Positions 46,645 through 54,760 of a stretch of 64,000 nucleotides of DNA are shown here, in pieces. Numbering within the stretch: position 1 is the stretch's first letter; every line of letters begins with the position of its first letter. The stretch spans positions 62,001 to 126,000 of the forward strand of contig NZ_FZON01000001.1 in NCBI RefSeq assembly GCF_900188425.1. Reading direction: 5' to 3'. The notes under the pieces were generated by a model. That model was not told where the DNA came from and ran no database searches. It saw only the letters and a list, made by a program, of their open reading frames with translations. A program made the position numbers and the translations under genes. This DNA is from Antarctobacter heliothermus (GTDB taxonomy: Bacteria; Pseudomonadota; Alphaproteobacteria; Rhodobacterales; Rhodobacteraceae).

Positions 46645-49001
46645 TGCGGATCTATGTACATATCGGGCCGGACGGTCCGTCAAGCGACCGGATACAACGG
46701 GTTCTGGATGCCAAACGCGGACGGCTAAAGGATGAGAACGTGCTGTATGCCCGCTCTCCGGGGGCCAGAAACCACACCCGCCTGTTCATGGCGGTCAGCG
46801 ACCCGGACCGCGCCGATGTGCTGCGGTTCAATCGCGGCATGATGCTGCCGGAGAAACAGCAGTCGCTGCGCGACGAACTGGCCCACCAACTGGCGCAAGA
46901 GATCGCGCGCGACACGCCCGAGGTGCTGATCCTCTCGGTGCATCAGTTGGGCACCTCGCTTTGCGACCGCTCTGAACTGGAACGCCTGCGGGTGCTGCTG
47001 GCCCCGCTGTCGGACGACATCCGCATCGTCGCGTGGCTGGACGAACCCGCCCGCGCGCTGGTCGCGCGCTATGGCGCTCAGGTGCTGGACGGGCGTGCCC
47101 GGGGGCTGGGCCTTGAACTGAACCTAGCAGAGGTGGATGACTTCTGGGAGGCGGCTATAGACACACGCCCCGACACCTCACCGCTGGACGGCATGTTCCC
47201 AGAAGTGCAAGGCGCGAACTTCTGGCTGGATTACAAACGCCTGCAATCCGAATGGGAGGCCGTGTTTGGCGCCGGATCGGTCCAGTTCCGCTCTCTCAAC
47301 CGAGATACGCTGTGGTCCGAGGACGCGACGGACGAGATCTGCGCCGCCTTCGGCATCGACGCACAGATTGGCAAGGCCGAGGCCGAAGAGTTGCCGCGCC
47401 TACCCTCTGCCCCGTGGCTGACCCGCGCGCGCCAGTTCAACGACGCGGTGCTGCGCCTGCTGGACCGGCAGGACATCCTGCTGCCGCGCCCGCTGTGGCG
47501 CAAGCTGCTGGGAGAGATCAAGGTGCCCGGCGGCGCGATCCTTGCCGGATCGCTCTCGGCGCTGTCCATGAGGTTTGAGGACGACATCGCCGCGCTTTGC
47601 GCCGAACACGACGCGATGCGGCTTGACGACATGGAGGCCGATCCGATCTGCGGCGACTGGGTCGAGGCCGATCCGTCACGCGGCTTTCGCGCCACGCAGT
47701 ACCTCATGGCGTTCCGCTGGCGCATCGCGCAGGGCGACAAGGACGAGCGAGAGGCACGCGCCATAGAACTGGCGCATCTGAAGGGCGAGCCGATGGATGT
47801 GCCAGACGCGCCCGCCCTGACCGACAGCGCCGAGGACGCCCTGCCCGCGCAGGCCAAGCAGAACTTTGTCCGCCTTCAGGGCTCTCCCTACGCACCGCAC
47901 AACAAGCTGGGTCGCGTGAATGAGGAGGAACTGGCCGCCGCCTTTGCCCCCGCGCCGCGCCGCGTGCTGCCGCAGGGATCGACCGGCAACGTCATTGTTG
48001 GCTGCATGAAAAACGAAGGCCCCTACATCCTGGAGTGGATCGCCTATCACCGCGCCGTGGGGTTCGACAATTTCCTGATCTACACCAACGGCTGTTCCGA
48101 TGGTACGGCAGAGATCCTTGACCGCCTGCAAGAGCTTGGCGTGCTTCAACACCGCGACAACAACGGTTGGTCCGGCAAATCCCCCCAGCAACACGCGCTG
48201 GACGCCGCGCTGGAAGAGCCGGTGATCCAGAACGCCGCTTGGATCGCCCATATCGACGTGGACGAGTTCGTGAACATCCGCTGCGGCAATGGCACGCTGG
48301 CGGATATGTTCGACCGGGTGCCCGACGCCACCAATGTCGCCATGACCTGGCGGCTGTTTGGCCACAACGGTGTGCGCCGCTTTCAGGACCGTCTGGTGAT
48401 CGAACAATTCGACACCTGCGCGCCGAAATACTGCCCCAAGCCGCACACGGTCTGGGGCTTCAAAACCCTGTTCCGCAACATCGGGGCATATGAAAAGATC
48501 TCTTGCCACCGGCCCAACAAGCTGGCCGAGGGGTTCGAGGACAAGGTGAAATGGGTCAACGGATCTGGCCGCGACATGACCGATGCGGCGATCCGCAACG
48601 GTTGGCGCAGTTCCAAACGCACCATCGGCTACGACCTGATCCAGCTGAACCACTACGCCTTGCGCTCTGCCGAAAGTTTCCTGATCAAACGCCAGAGGGG
48701 TCGCGCCCTGCATGTGGATCGCAATATCGGGCTGAACTACTGGATTCGCATGGATTGGTCGGTCCACCGCGACATCACCATCAAGCGCAACATCCCCCGT
48801 GTGCGCGCCGAATACGATCGGCTGCTGCGCGACGATGCTCTGCGCGCCGCCCACCACCGGGCGCTGGAATGGCACCGAGCCAAGGCGGCGGAACTGCACG
48901 GGATGCCAGAGTTTGCAGACCTCTACCGGCAGGCGTTGGCGCTGGACCTGACAGAAACTGAACGGGTGGCCTATGCGCTGGCCCTGGACATGGAGACGTG
49001 A
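46644..49001 (+). CDS. Two-part protein: unknown N-terminal region plus GT2 domain
   Basis: 785 residues. The C-terminal half (from about 446) is a GT2 domain closely like the other two (GCMKNEGPYILEWIAYHRA, YTNGCSDGTAEIL, HIDVDEFVN near 537, LNHYALRSAESFLIKRQRG). The N-terminal 440 residues begin MRIYVHIGPDGPSSDRIQRV and contain WLDYKRLQSEWEAVFGAGS. I do not recognise this region with confidence; the start recalls sulfotransferase/kinase-like folds but lacks the P-loop KTGTT. ATG 46644 overlaps the previous stop (TGATG). Confidence 0.75.
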   Translation: MRIYVHIGPDGPSSDRIQRVLDAKRGRLKDENVLYARSPGARNHTRLFMAVSDPDRADVLRFNRGMMLPEKQQSLRDELAHQLAQEIARDTPEVLILSVHQLGTSLCDRSELERLRVLLAPLSDDIRIVAWLDEPARALVARYGAQVLDGRARGLGLELNLAEVDDFWEAAIDTRPDTSPLDGMFPEVQGANFWLDYKRLQSEWEAVFGAGSVQFRSLNRDTLWSEDATDEICAAFGIDAQIGKAEAEELPRLPSAPWLTRARQFNDAVLRLLDRQDILLPRPLWRKLLGEIKVPGGAILAGSLSALSMRFEDDIAALCAEHDAMRLDDMEADPICGDWVEADPSRGFRATQYLMAFRWRIAQGDKDEREARAIELAHLKGEPMDVPDAPALTDSAEDALPAQAKQNFVRLQGSPYAPHNKLGRVNEEELAAAFAPAPRRVLPQGSTGNVIVGCMKNEGPYILEWIAYHRAVGFDNFLIYTNGCSDGTAEILDRLQELGVLQHRDNNGWSGKSPQQHALDAALEEPVIQNAAWIAHIDVDEFVNIRCGNGTLADMFDRVPDATNVAMTWRLFGHNGVRRFQDRLVIEQFDTCAPKYCPKPHTVWGFKTLFRNIGAYEKISCHRPNKLAEGFEDKVKWVNGSGRDMTDAAIRNGWRSSKRTIGYDLIQLNHYALRSAESFLIKRQRGRALHVDRNIGLNYWIRMDWSVHRDITIKRNIPRVRAEYDRLLRDDALRAAHHRALEWHRAKAAELHGMPEFADLYRQALALDLTETERVAYALALDMET

Positions 49002-49003
49002 CG

Positions 49004-49705
49004 ATGGACGGCGCATCCCCGGCACCCCGCGACCCTTTCCTGCATTCACGCGGGCTGAAGATCCCAAAGCATCCGCAAATCACGCGCGGGCGTATGCGCG
49101 GCGCGCTGAAACAGGGCATCTATGAACGCAAGGAATGCGACGCCGTCATGCGCGTGGTGCGCGAGGGCGACCGCGTGCTCGAACTGGGCGGCGGCATCGG
49201 CTACATGTCGACGCTGCTGTCGGTCAAGAAAAAGGTCGCCCGCGTGGTCAGCTATGAGGCCAATCCGGCGCTGATCCCCTACATCCGCTCCGTGCATGAG
49301 GCCAATGGCGTCACCAACGTCGATCTGCGCAACGCGCTCTTGGCCCCCGAACTGGGCGATCCTGTGCCGTTTTATGTCCGGCAGAACTTTCTCGGCTCCT
49401 CGATGGACCGCGACGCCGACCCCGACACGGTGATCGAAGAGGTCAAGGTCATGCAACACGCCATCAACCCGGTGCTACAGGCCGAAACGCCGGATGTGCT
49501 GGTCTGCGATATCGAAGGGGCGGAGGCGCATCTGCTGCCCGCCGCCGACTGGTCGGGCCTGCGCGCAGCGGTGATCGAACTGCACCCGCAGTGGATTGGC
49601 CAAAGCGGCGTTCAGGCGGTGTTCGACTGCATGCACCGCGCCGGTCTGACCTATTTCCCCAAGGCGTCCGAGGCCAAGGTCGTGACTTTCCGCAAAGGTT
49701 GGTAA
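49004..49705 (+). CDS. FkbM-family SAM methyltransferase
   Basis: 233 residues, with a SAM site VLELGGGIGYMSTLL and the FkbM-type ending LVCDIEGAEAHLL...AAVIELHPQWIG. FkbM proteins methylate sugars and related hydroxyl groups. ATG 49004 with GGAG at ideal spacing is chosen; a GTG at 48998 overlaps the previous stop. It is the fourth gene of the glycan operon and probably decorates the product. Confidence 0.85.
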   Translation: MDGASPAPRDPFLHSRGLKIPKHPQITRGRMRGALKQGIYERKECDAVMRVVREGDRVLELGGGIGYMSTLLSVKKKVARVVSYEANPALIPYIRSVHEANGVTNVDLRNALLAPELGDPVPFYVRQNFLGSSMDRDADPDTVIEEVKVMQHAINPVLQAETPDVLVCDIEGAEAHLLPAADWSGLRAAVIELHPQWIGQSGVQAVFDCMHRAGLTYFPKASEAKVVTFRKGW

Positions 49706-49715
49706 TGACGCGAAA

Positions 49716-49736
49716 CGATTTTTCGACGAAAAATCG
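49716..49736 (+). terminator. Short palindrome before the last glycan gene
   Basis: CGATTTTT-CGACG-AAAAATCG is an 8-bp stem inside the 52-base gap between the methyltransferase and the last GT gene. It may attenuate transcription; a longer T-run on the plus strand is lacking. Confidence 0.4.
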
Positions 49737-49757
49737 CCTCACCCTCGGGGGCAATCC

Positions 49758-50813
49758 ATGACCATCACCGCCGTCCTGTGTGTCCGCAATGAGGGCGCGT
49801 TCCTGCTTGACTGGCTGGCGCATCACCTGACCTGCGGCGTAACCCATGTGGTTGCGCTGTCGAACGATTGCCAGGACGGCACCGACACCCTGCTGGACCG
49901 GCTGGCGCAGGTTATTCCGCTGACCCATATCCGCAACGATGGTCCCTACGACGAGCGCGGCATCCAGTTCACCGGCCTGAAACGCGCGGATCAGACCGAC
50001 GCCGTGCGCAACGCCGACTGGCTGATCTCGCTGGACATCGACGAATACGTCAACGTCCACACCGGCGACCACACCCTGCCCGCCCTGATCGCCGCCCTGC
50101 CCAATGCAACCGCCATCACCCTGACCTGGCGGCTGTTCGGCAACGCCGACATCATCCGCTACACCGACCGACCCGTGACGCAGCAATTCACCATGGCCGC
50201 GCCTGTGATCATGCACTGGCCGTGGCGTGCGGCGATGTTCAAGACGCTCTACCGCAATGACGGCACCTATTCGAAACTGGGCGTCCACCGCCCGCGCGCC
50301 CCCGTTCCGGCACAGGTAGACACGGCCCACTGGTTCGACGGTGAGGGCCGCGAGCTGGACGCACAATTCCGCACCCGCCGGATATTCTCGCAATACGGCC
50401 GCTCCAACTATGCGTTAGCGCAACTCAACCATTACGCCCTTGGCGCGATGGAAAGCTATGTGCTCAAATCCGACCGGGGCCGCGCGGTACATTCCGACCA
50501 CGCGCTAGGCATGGACTACTGGGTCGAACGCAACTGGAGCGTTGAAGAAGACCGCAGCATTCAGGCCCTTGCCGGTGTCGCCGAACAACGCGCCAAACTG
50601 GCCGCCGATCCTGACCTGTCGCGCCTGCACACCGCCGCCGTCGCTTGGCGCAAGGCCCGCTTTGACACGCTTTTGGCACAGGAACCCTATCGGGCCTTGT
50701 TTGCCCGCTTGCTTATGACACCACCCGCTCGGCCCGTATCGCTCAACGCGGCGCGGTTTCTGGCCGGGCACGCAACGCAGGCACGCAACACCAAAGACGC
50801 CCCCCAGAACTGA
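49758..50813 (+). CDS. Glycosyltransferase family 2-like protein (last gene of glycan operon)
   Basis: 351 residues, same GT2 group: LCVRNEGAFLLDWLAHHLT, LSNDCQDGTDTLL, LDIDEYVNVH (D93, D95) and LNHYALGAMESYVLKSDRG. Clear relative of the genes at 44903 and 46644. ATG 49758 follows a short intergenic gap with a palindrome. It probably adds a further sugar. Substrates cannot be told. Confidence 0.85.
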   Translation: MTITAVLCVRNEGAFLLDWLAHHLTCGVTHVVALSNDCQDGTDTLLDRLAQVIPLTHIRNDGPYDERGIQFTGLKRADQTDAVRNADWLISLDIDEYVNVHTGDHTLPALIAALPNATAITLTWRLFGNADIIRYTDRPVTQQFTMAAPVIMHWPWRAAMFKTLYRNDGTYSKLGVHRPRAPVPAQVDTAHWFDGEGRELDAQFRTRRIFSQYGRSNYALAQLNHYALGAMESYVLKSDRGRAVHSDHALGMDYWVERNWSVEEDRSIQALAGVAEQRAKLAADPDLSRLHTAAVAWRKARFDTLLAQEPYRALFARLLMTPPARPVSLNAARFLAGHATQARNTKDAPQN

Positions 50814-50932
50814 CGCCTCTGGGGTCACACCCACCGTGTTGTCACCGCGCGACCATATTCTTGCCCAAAAGCCCGGACATTGTTTCCCCCAAATGCGTGC
50901 CAATTTTGGTGCAAAGTGAGGATACCCGGCCA

Positions 50933-51883
50933 ATGGAATCGCAAGCCAAAGGATTCGCCCCCGATCTCAGCAACCAGCCGCGCGGAGAGTGGCTGGCAAC
51001 GCTGCGCCGGATCGGCGAGGAATACGGGTTTGCCGAACCCATGGGCAAAAGCCACGCCGCGATCTTTGTCGAAGAGGGTGACACGCTGGTCGTCGCGTTT
51101 GAGACCATGTCCGGCATCGAAGCCCTGTCAGAGACGCGCACCCCCATCGGGTTCGACATGGTCAACGCCAACGGCTGGTCCTCGCTGTCGATGCTCAGCC
51201 ACGGCGATACATGGTTCCGCGATGAACGGGTCTATGCGTTTTTCGACCAGCTTCAGGATGACGGCTTTTTCGACGACTTTGAAAACGTGCTGTTTTATGG
51301 CGCTGGACCCTGTGGCTATGCTGCCGGGGCCTATTCCGTCACCGCCCCCGGTGCCCGCGTTCTGATGCTGCAACCGCAGGCCACGCTGGACCCGCGCGTG
51401 GCCGAATGGGACGACCGCTTTGCCGAGGAACGCCGCCGCGATTTCACCTCGCGCTATGGATTTGCGCCGGAAATGATCGACGCCGCCGAACGGGCCTATG
51501 TGATCTACGACCCGCGTGAACGGTTGGACGCAATGCACTCGGCGCTGTTCGCACGGCCCAACGTCACGCGCCTGCGCGCACCCTTTATGGGGGGCGCGTT
51601 GCAATCCGATTTCCGCGCGCTCGACCTGTTGCCGGGGATGTTGACAGCCGCCGCCCAGGGCCGGTTGGACAGCGATTTGTTTGCCACAATGCTGCGCGCC
51701 CGGCGCAACCACCCGCCTTACCTGCGTCGCCTGCTGGCGCGGCTGGATGCAGATGGACGCGACGGGCTGGCCCGCATCCTGTGCCAGAACGTGGTGGGCC
51801 GCATGCCCGCGCCGCGCTTTCGCCGCCGCCTTGCGGAACTGGAGGCCGGGGACGACAGCGTCCGGGCGGCTGACGCGCGCTGA
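50933..51883 (+). CDS. Conserved protein of unknown function upstream of pyrC
   Basis: 316 residues from ATG 50933 (MESQAKGFAPDLS), with GAGGAT upstream. Notable features are a LFYGAGPCGYAAGAYSV stretch near 120, which resembles a glycine-rich nucleotide or alpha/beta-hydrolase-type loop, and a VTAPGARVLMLQPQA strand that follows. Similar Rhodobacterales proteins are, as far as I recall, sometimes labelled phosphoadenosine phosphosulfate reductase, but no such motif is visible. Function unknown. Confidence 0.6.
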   Translation: MESQAKGFAPDLSNQPRGEWLATLRRIGEEYGFAEPMGKSHAAIFVEEGDTLVVAFETMSGIEALSETRTPIGFDMVNANGWSSLSMLSHGDTWFRDERVYAFFDQLQDDGFFDDFENVLFYGAGPCGYAAGAYSVTAPGARVLMLQPQATLDPRVAEWDDRFAEERRRDFTSRYGFAPEMIDAAERAYVIYDPRERLDAMHSALFARPNVTRLRAPFMGGALQSDFRALDLLPGMLTAAAQGRLDSDLFATMLRARRNHPPYLRRLLARLDADGRDGLARILCQNVVGRMPAPRFRRRLAELEAGDDSVRAADAR

Positions 51884-51925
51884 GTCCACTGGCGCGCGCC
51901 CGGTCCGCATGCTAACCGCAAATCC

Positions 51926-52960
51926 ATGGATAGCATCACCCTTCGCCGCCCCGACGACTGGCATTTGCACCTGCGCGATGGCGCAATGCTGGCCGGGATC
52001 GCCCCCGAGAGCGCCCGCCACTTTGGCCGCGCCATCATCATGCCCAACCTCGTGCCGCCGGTTGTGACCGGCGCGCAGGCACAGGCTTACCGCGACCGCA
52101 TCACCGCCGCCCTGCCCGCCGACAGCGGTTTCACCCCGCTGATGACCCTGTACCTGACAGAGGAAAGCGATCCGGCGGATATCATCGCCGCCCACCAAAG
52201 CGGGCTGGTGACGGCGGTCAAACTGTATCCCGCCGGGGCCACCACCAACTCCACCTCCGGGGTGCGCGACTTTGACAAGGTGCGCCCGGTGCTGGAGGCG
52301 ATGGCCGAACATGGCATCCCCCTGTGCGTCCACGGCGAAGTGGTCGACAGCGACGTCGACATCTTTGACCGTGAGGCGGTGTTCATCGACCGCGTGCTGG
52401 ACCCGATCCGCCGACGCACCCCCGGTCTGCGCGTCATCATGGAACACATCACCACCCGTCAGGGCGTCGACTACGCCCGCGCGGGCGGCGACGATCTGGG
52501 CGCGACCATCACCACCCATCACCTTGTGATCAACCGCAACGCCATTCTGGTGGGCGGGATCAAGCCGCATTACTACTGCCTGCCGGTTGCCAAGCGTGAG
52601 GAACACCGCCTTGCCCTGCGCGCCGCCGCAACCAGTGGCGACGCCAGCTTTTTCCTTGGCACCGACAGCGCGCCGCATACCGACCCGCTCAAGGAAAACG
52701 CCTGTGGCTGCGCCGGGTGCTTTACCGCGACCAACACCATGTCGATCCTTGCCGAGGTGTTCGAACAGGAAAACGCGCTCGACCGGCTTGAGGCGTTTGC
52801 CTCGCTCAACGGTCCCGCGTTTTATCGCCTGCCCGCGAACGAAACCCGCGTGACCCTGACTAAGGGTGATCCGGTCAGCTACCCGGCCAAGATCGACACC
52901 GGCGACGGGCCGGTCACGGTTTTCGATCCGATGATGCCGTTGCACTGGCGCGTGGGCTGA
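51926..52960 (+). CDS. pyrC: Dihydroorotase (class II)
   Basis: 344 residues, third step of pyrimidine synthesis. The zinc site begins with H13 and H15 (DWHLHLRDG), the lysine for carboxylation is in [13 protein letters not shown], and the loop HGEVVDSD and EHITTR, then DSAPH complete the metal and substrate site. The ATG at 51926 matches the class II family. In relatives pyrE commonly follows; here a decayed island intervenes. Confidence 0.96.
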   Translation: MDSITLRRPDDWHLHLRDGAMLAGIAPESARHFGRAIIMPNLVPPVVTGAQAQAYRDRITAALPADSGFTPLMTLYLTEESDPADIIAAHQSGLVTAVKLYPAGATTNSTSGVRDFDKVRPVLEAMAEHGIPLCVHGEVVDSDVDIFDREAVFIDRVLDPIRRRTPGLRVIMEHITTRQGVDYARAGGDDLGATITTHHLVINRNAILVGGIKPHYYCLPVAKREEHRLALRAAATSGDASFFLGTDSAPHTDPLKENACGCAGCFTATNTMSILAEVFEQENALDRLEAFASLNGPAFYRLPANETRVTLTKGDPVSYPAKIDTGDGPVTVFDPMMPLHWRVG

Positions 52961-52961
52961 G

Positions 52962-53174
52962 CGGCGAGCCGACAGCATGGCCCAGCTCTGCTGCCGTGTC
53001 GATCAGCAGCCGGCCATTGACCGAAATGTCCATTCCTTCTTGGTAGACAAAGGATGACGTCCTGAATCCGGGGTACCTCGCCTACAACCTGTCGGCCACG
53101 TCCTGCGCCGCCCTGTCCGTGCCCAATTGAGCCAGAGCCACCGCGGTGAAGACGGCGTGGAAGACAGGATGAAC
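52962..53174 (-). pseudogene. Decayed remnant, TPR-like C-terminal fragment with an in-frame stop
   Basis: On the minus strand the frame reads VHPVFHAVFTAVALAQLGTD...ADRL, then TAG (53082-53084), then RYPGFRTSSFVYQEG. ALAQLG...ARYPGF resembles a tetratricopeptide repeat from adenylate cyclase-type regulators. Interrupted by the stop, without start and running into pyrC, it is a fragment. The identification is tentative. Confidence 0.35.
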
Positions 53175-53243
53175 GCGCTCATTGCTCAAAGCCTTGGCCG
53201 ATGTAATTGATTCCGAAACTTGGATGAGGGTTATCCCAATCCT

Positions 53244-53477
53244 TCAAACCAGAATAAATACAATTAAAAACAGTGAGACGCAGAAAAAGTACCAAATTTT
53301 AAAAATAGGGCGAATCTCCGATCCGAAGAACACCAGCTTAATGACAAAAGTAAACAAAGGGGATGGATCAATTAACTCAAATGGACTCTTCCACTTTTTT
53401 CCAGAAAGAAGGAAGAAACCTGCATTGATTAGAGAAATTGTGCCTATGGCTGAGAAAACTAAGATCAACGGTTCCAT
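53244..53477 (-). CDS. Small AT-rich membrane protein (77 residues)
   Basis: MEPLILVFSAIGTISLINAG begins with a helix at about 3-23; a GKKWKSPFELIDPSP loop follows, and hydrophobic segments near 43-52 and 61-77 end the protein. The segment is much more AT-rich than the rest of the window (23 G+C of 60 in 53281-53340), so it is probably foreign. No ribosome site is obvious. The opposite strand also has an open frame (hydrophilic, 99 codons), which looks less natural. Function unknown. Confidence 0.4.
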   Translation of the reverse strand: MEPLILVFSAIGTISLINAGFFLLSGKKWKSPFELIDPSPLFTFVIKLVFFGSEIRPIFKIWYFFCVSLFLIVFILV

Positions 53478-53490
53478 GTAGTTTTTTTAG

Positions 53491-53784
53491 CACAAATCGT
53501 GCGAGGACGGAACGAAGGACACGATCTACCTGCTGGCCCCGACCCATGTCGACCATGCCGAGCCATTCGACAGCCCCTCCGACAACCCCCTGTTCCGTGA
53601 AATCCTGCTGCACGAACTGGTCCACCACGTCCAGCGCAACACCGGGCTCTGGGACGAATGGGCCTGCCCGGCGATTGGCGAAACCGAGGCGTACCGGCTG
53701 GGCGGGCGCTACCTGCGTCAGACGCGGACCGCCGATCCTTTGCCCAACCGCAATTTCTGGGCGGCGATCTACGCCCGCTGCTGA
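53491..53784 (+). pseudogene. 5'-truncated zinc-metallopeptidase-like gene
   Basis: Frame open from 53491 to TGA 53782-53784 encodes about 97 residues ending FWAAIYARC. The fragment contains a zinc motif HELVHH in [14 protein letters not shown] and a candidate third ligand in [14 protein letters not shown], like DUF6647-type peptidase-like proteins. There is no start codon or ribosome site: the N-terminal half is missing at the border with the AT-rich segment (53190-53490). I infer a gene cut by an insertion or deletion. Confidence 0.55.
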
Positions 53785-53882
53785 CCGACCGGCGGGGCGG
53801 GACCTGTGCCACGCGTTTCCGCCCTTCAATTGCGCCACGGAAAAGGCTAGGCGGTCTCCAGACAAAATCCGGAGCGCCTCTC

Positions 53883-54554
53883 ATGATCCCCTCATCCTAT
53901 CCCTCTGCCGAAGAAATGGCCCGCCTGACCGCGCGCATGTTGTGGGAAATCGAGGCGGTGAACTTCATGACCGATGAGCCGTACAAACTGGCCTCCGGCC
54001 AGCTGTCGCCGGTCTACATCGACTGCCGCAAGCTGATCTCCTACCCGCGCATCCGGTCGACCCTGATGGATTTCCTCACCGTCACCGTGATGCGCAACGC
54101 AGGCTTTGAGGCGTTTGACAACATCGCCGGGGGCGAGACCGCAGGCATCCCCTTTGCCGCGCTGGTGGCCGAACGCATGGCCCTGCCCATGACCTATGTG
54201 CGCAAGAAACCCAAAGGCTACGGCAAGAACGCCCGCATCGAGGGCGCCATGTCCGAGGGTGAGCGCGTGCTGCTGGTCGAGGATCTGACCACCGATGGCG
54301 GATCAAAGATCAGCTTTGTCGACGCGATCCGCGACACCGGCGCCACCTGCGCCCACACGGCAGTTATCTTTTACTACGGCATCTTCCCCGAGACGATCAA
54401 AACGCTGGGCGATCATGGCGTCGACCTGCACCACCTGTGTACCTGGTGGGAAGTGCTGGCAGAGGCCCCGGAGAAACACGCTGGCGTCCTGTCCGAGGTC
54501 GAGTCGTTCCTCAAGGATCCGCACGGCTGGCGCACGGCCCGCAGCGACAGCTGA
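53883..54554 (+). CDS. pyrE: Orotate phosphoribosyltransferase
   Basis: 223 residues, converting orotate plus PRPP to orotidine 5'-phosphate. PRPP loop [14 protein letters not shown], and the [15 protein letters not shown] and [12 protein letters not shown] regions of the family. ATG 53883 has GGAG ten bases upstream; the frame is open upstream inside the decayed region. It is the intended partner of pyrC. Confidence 0.95.
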   Translation: MIPSSYPSAEEMARLTARMLWEIEAVNFMTDEPYKLASGQLSPVYIDCRKLISYPRIRSTLMDFLTVTVMRNAGFEAFDNIAGGETAGIPFAALVAERMALPMTYVRKKPKGYGKNARIEGAMSEGERVLLVEDLTTDGGSKISFVDAIRDTGATCAHTAVIFYYGIFPETIKTLGDHGVDLHHLCTWWEVLAEAPEKHAGVLSEVESFLKDPHGWRTARSDS

Positions 54555-54683
54555 CCTGACGGCAGCGCCGACATCTTGTGTGTTGAACGTGACAGGAAGA
54601 TCACAGGGTCGACTCGCCCACACCAGATGTTGACGGCTGACCCGTCAAAATGCCAATATCCAGTGGGCAAAAGCGACCACAGG

Positions 54684-54692
54684 TTATCAACA
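54684..54692 (+). promoter_or_regulatory. DnaA-box-like nonamer upstream of dnaB
   Basis: TTATCAACA matches the DnaA box TTATNCACA at eight of nine positions. It is a single site 69 bases upstream of the dnaB start, not an origin cluster. A TTGACGG-CTGAC-CCGTCAA inverted repeat precedes it at 54630-54648. Confidence 0.25.
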
Positions 54693-54760
54693 GAGATATA
54701 CAGTCTGCCCGTCGCCGACGCCCCCTGATAGGGCGTCTGTCTACGCAGCAGGGGATGGAA

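Noticed and set aside
53182-53481. A 99-codon plus-strand frame over the AT-rich segment
   Set aside because: It is hydrophilic and lacks a ribosome site; the minus-strand frame of the same region encodes a more natural membrane protein. The choice is not certain.
54684-54692. Replication origin at dnaB
   Set aside because: Only one DnaA-like nonamer, no AT-rich unwinding region and no dnaA, dnaN or gidA genes.
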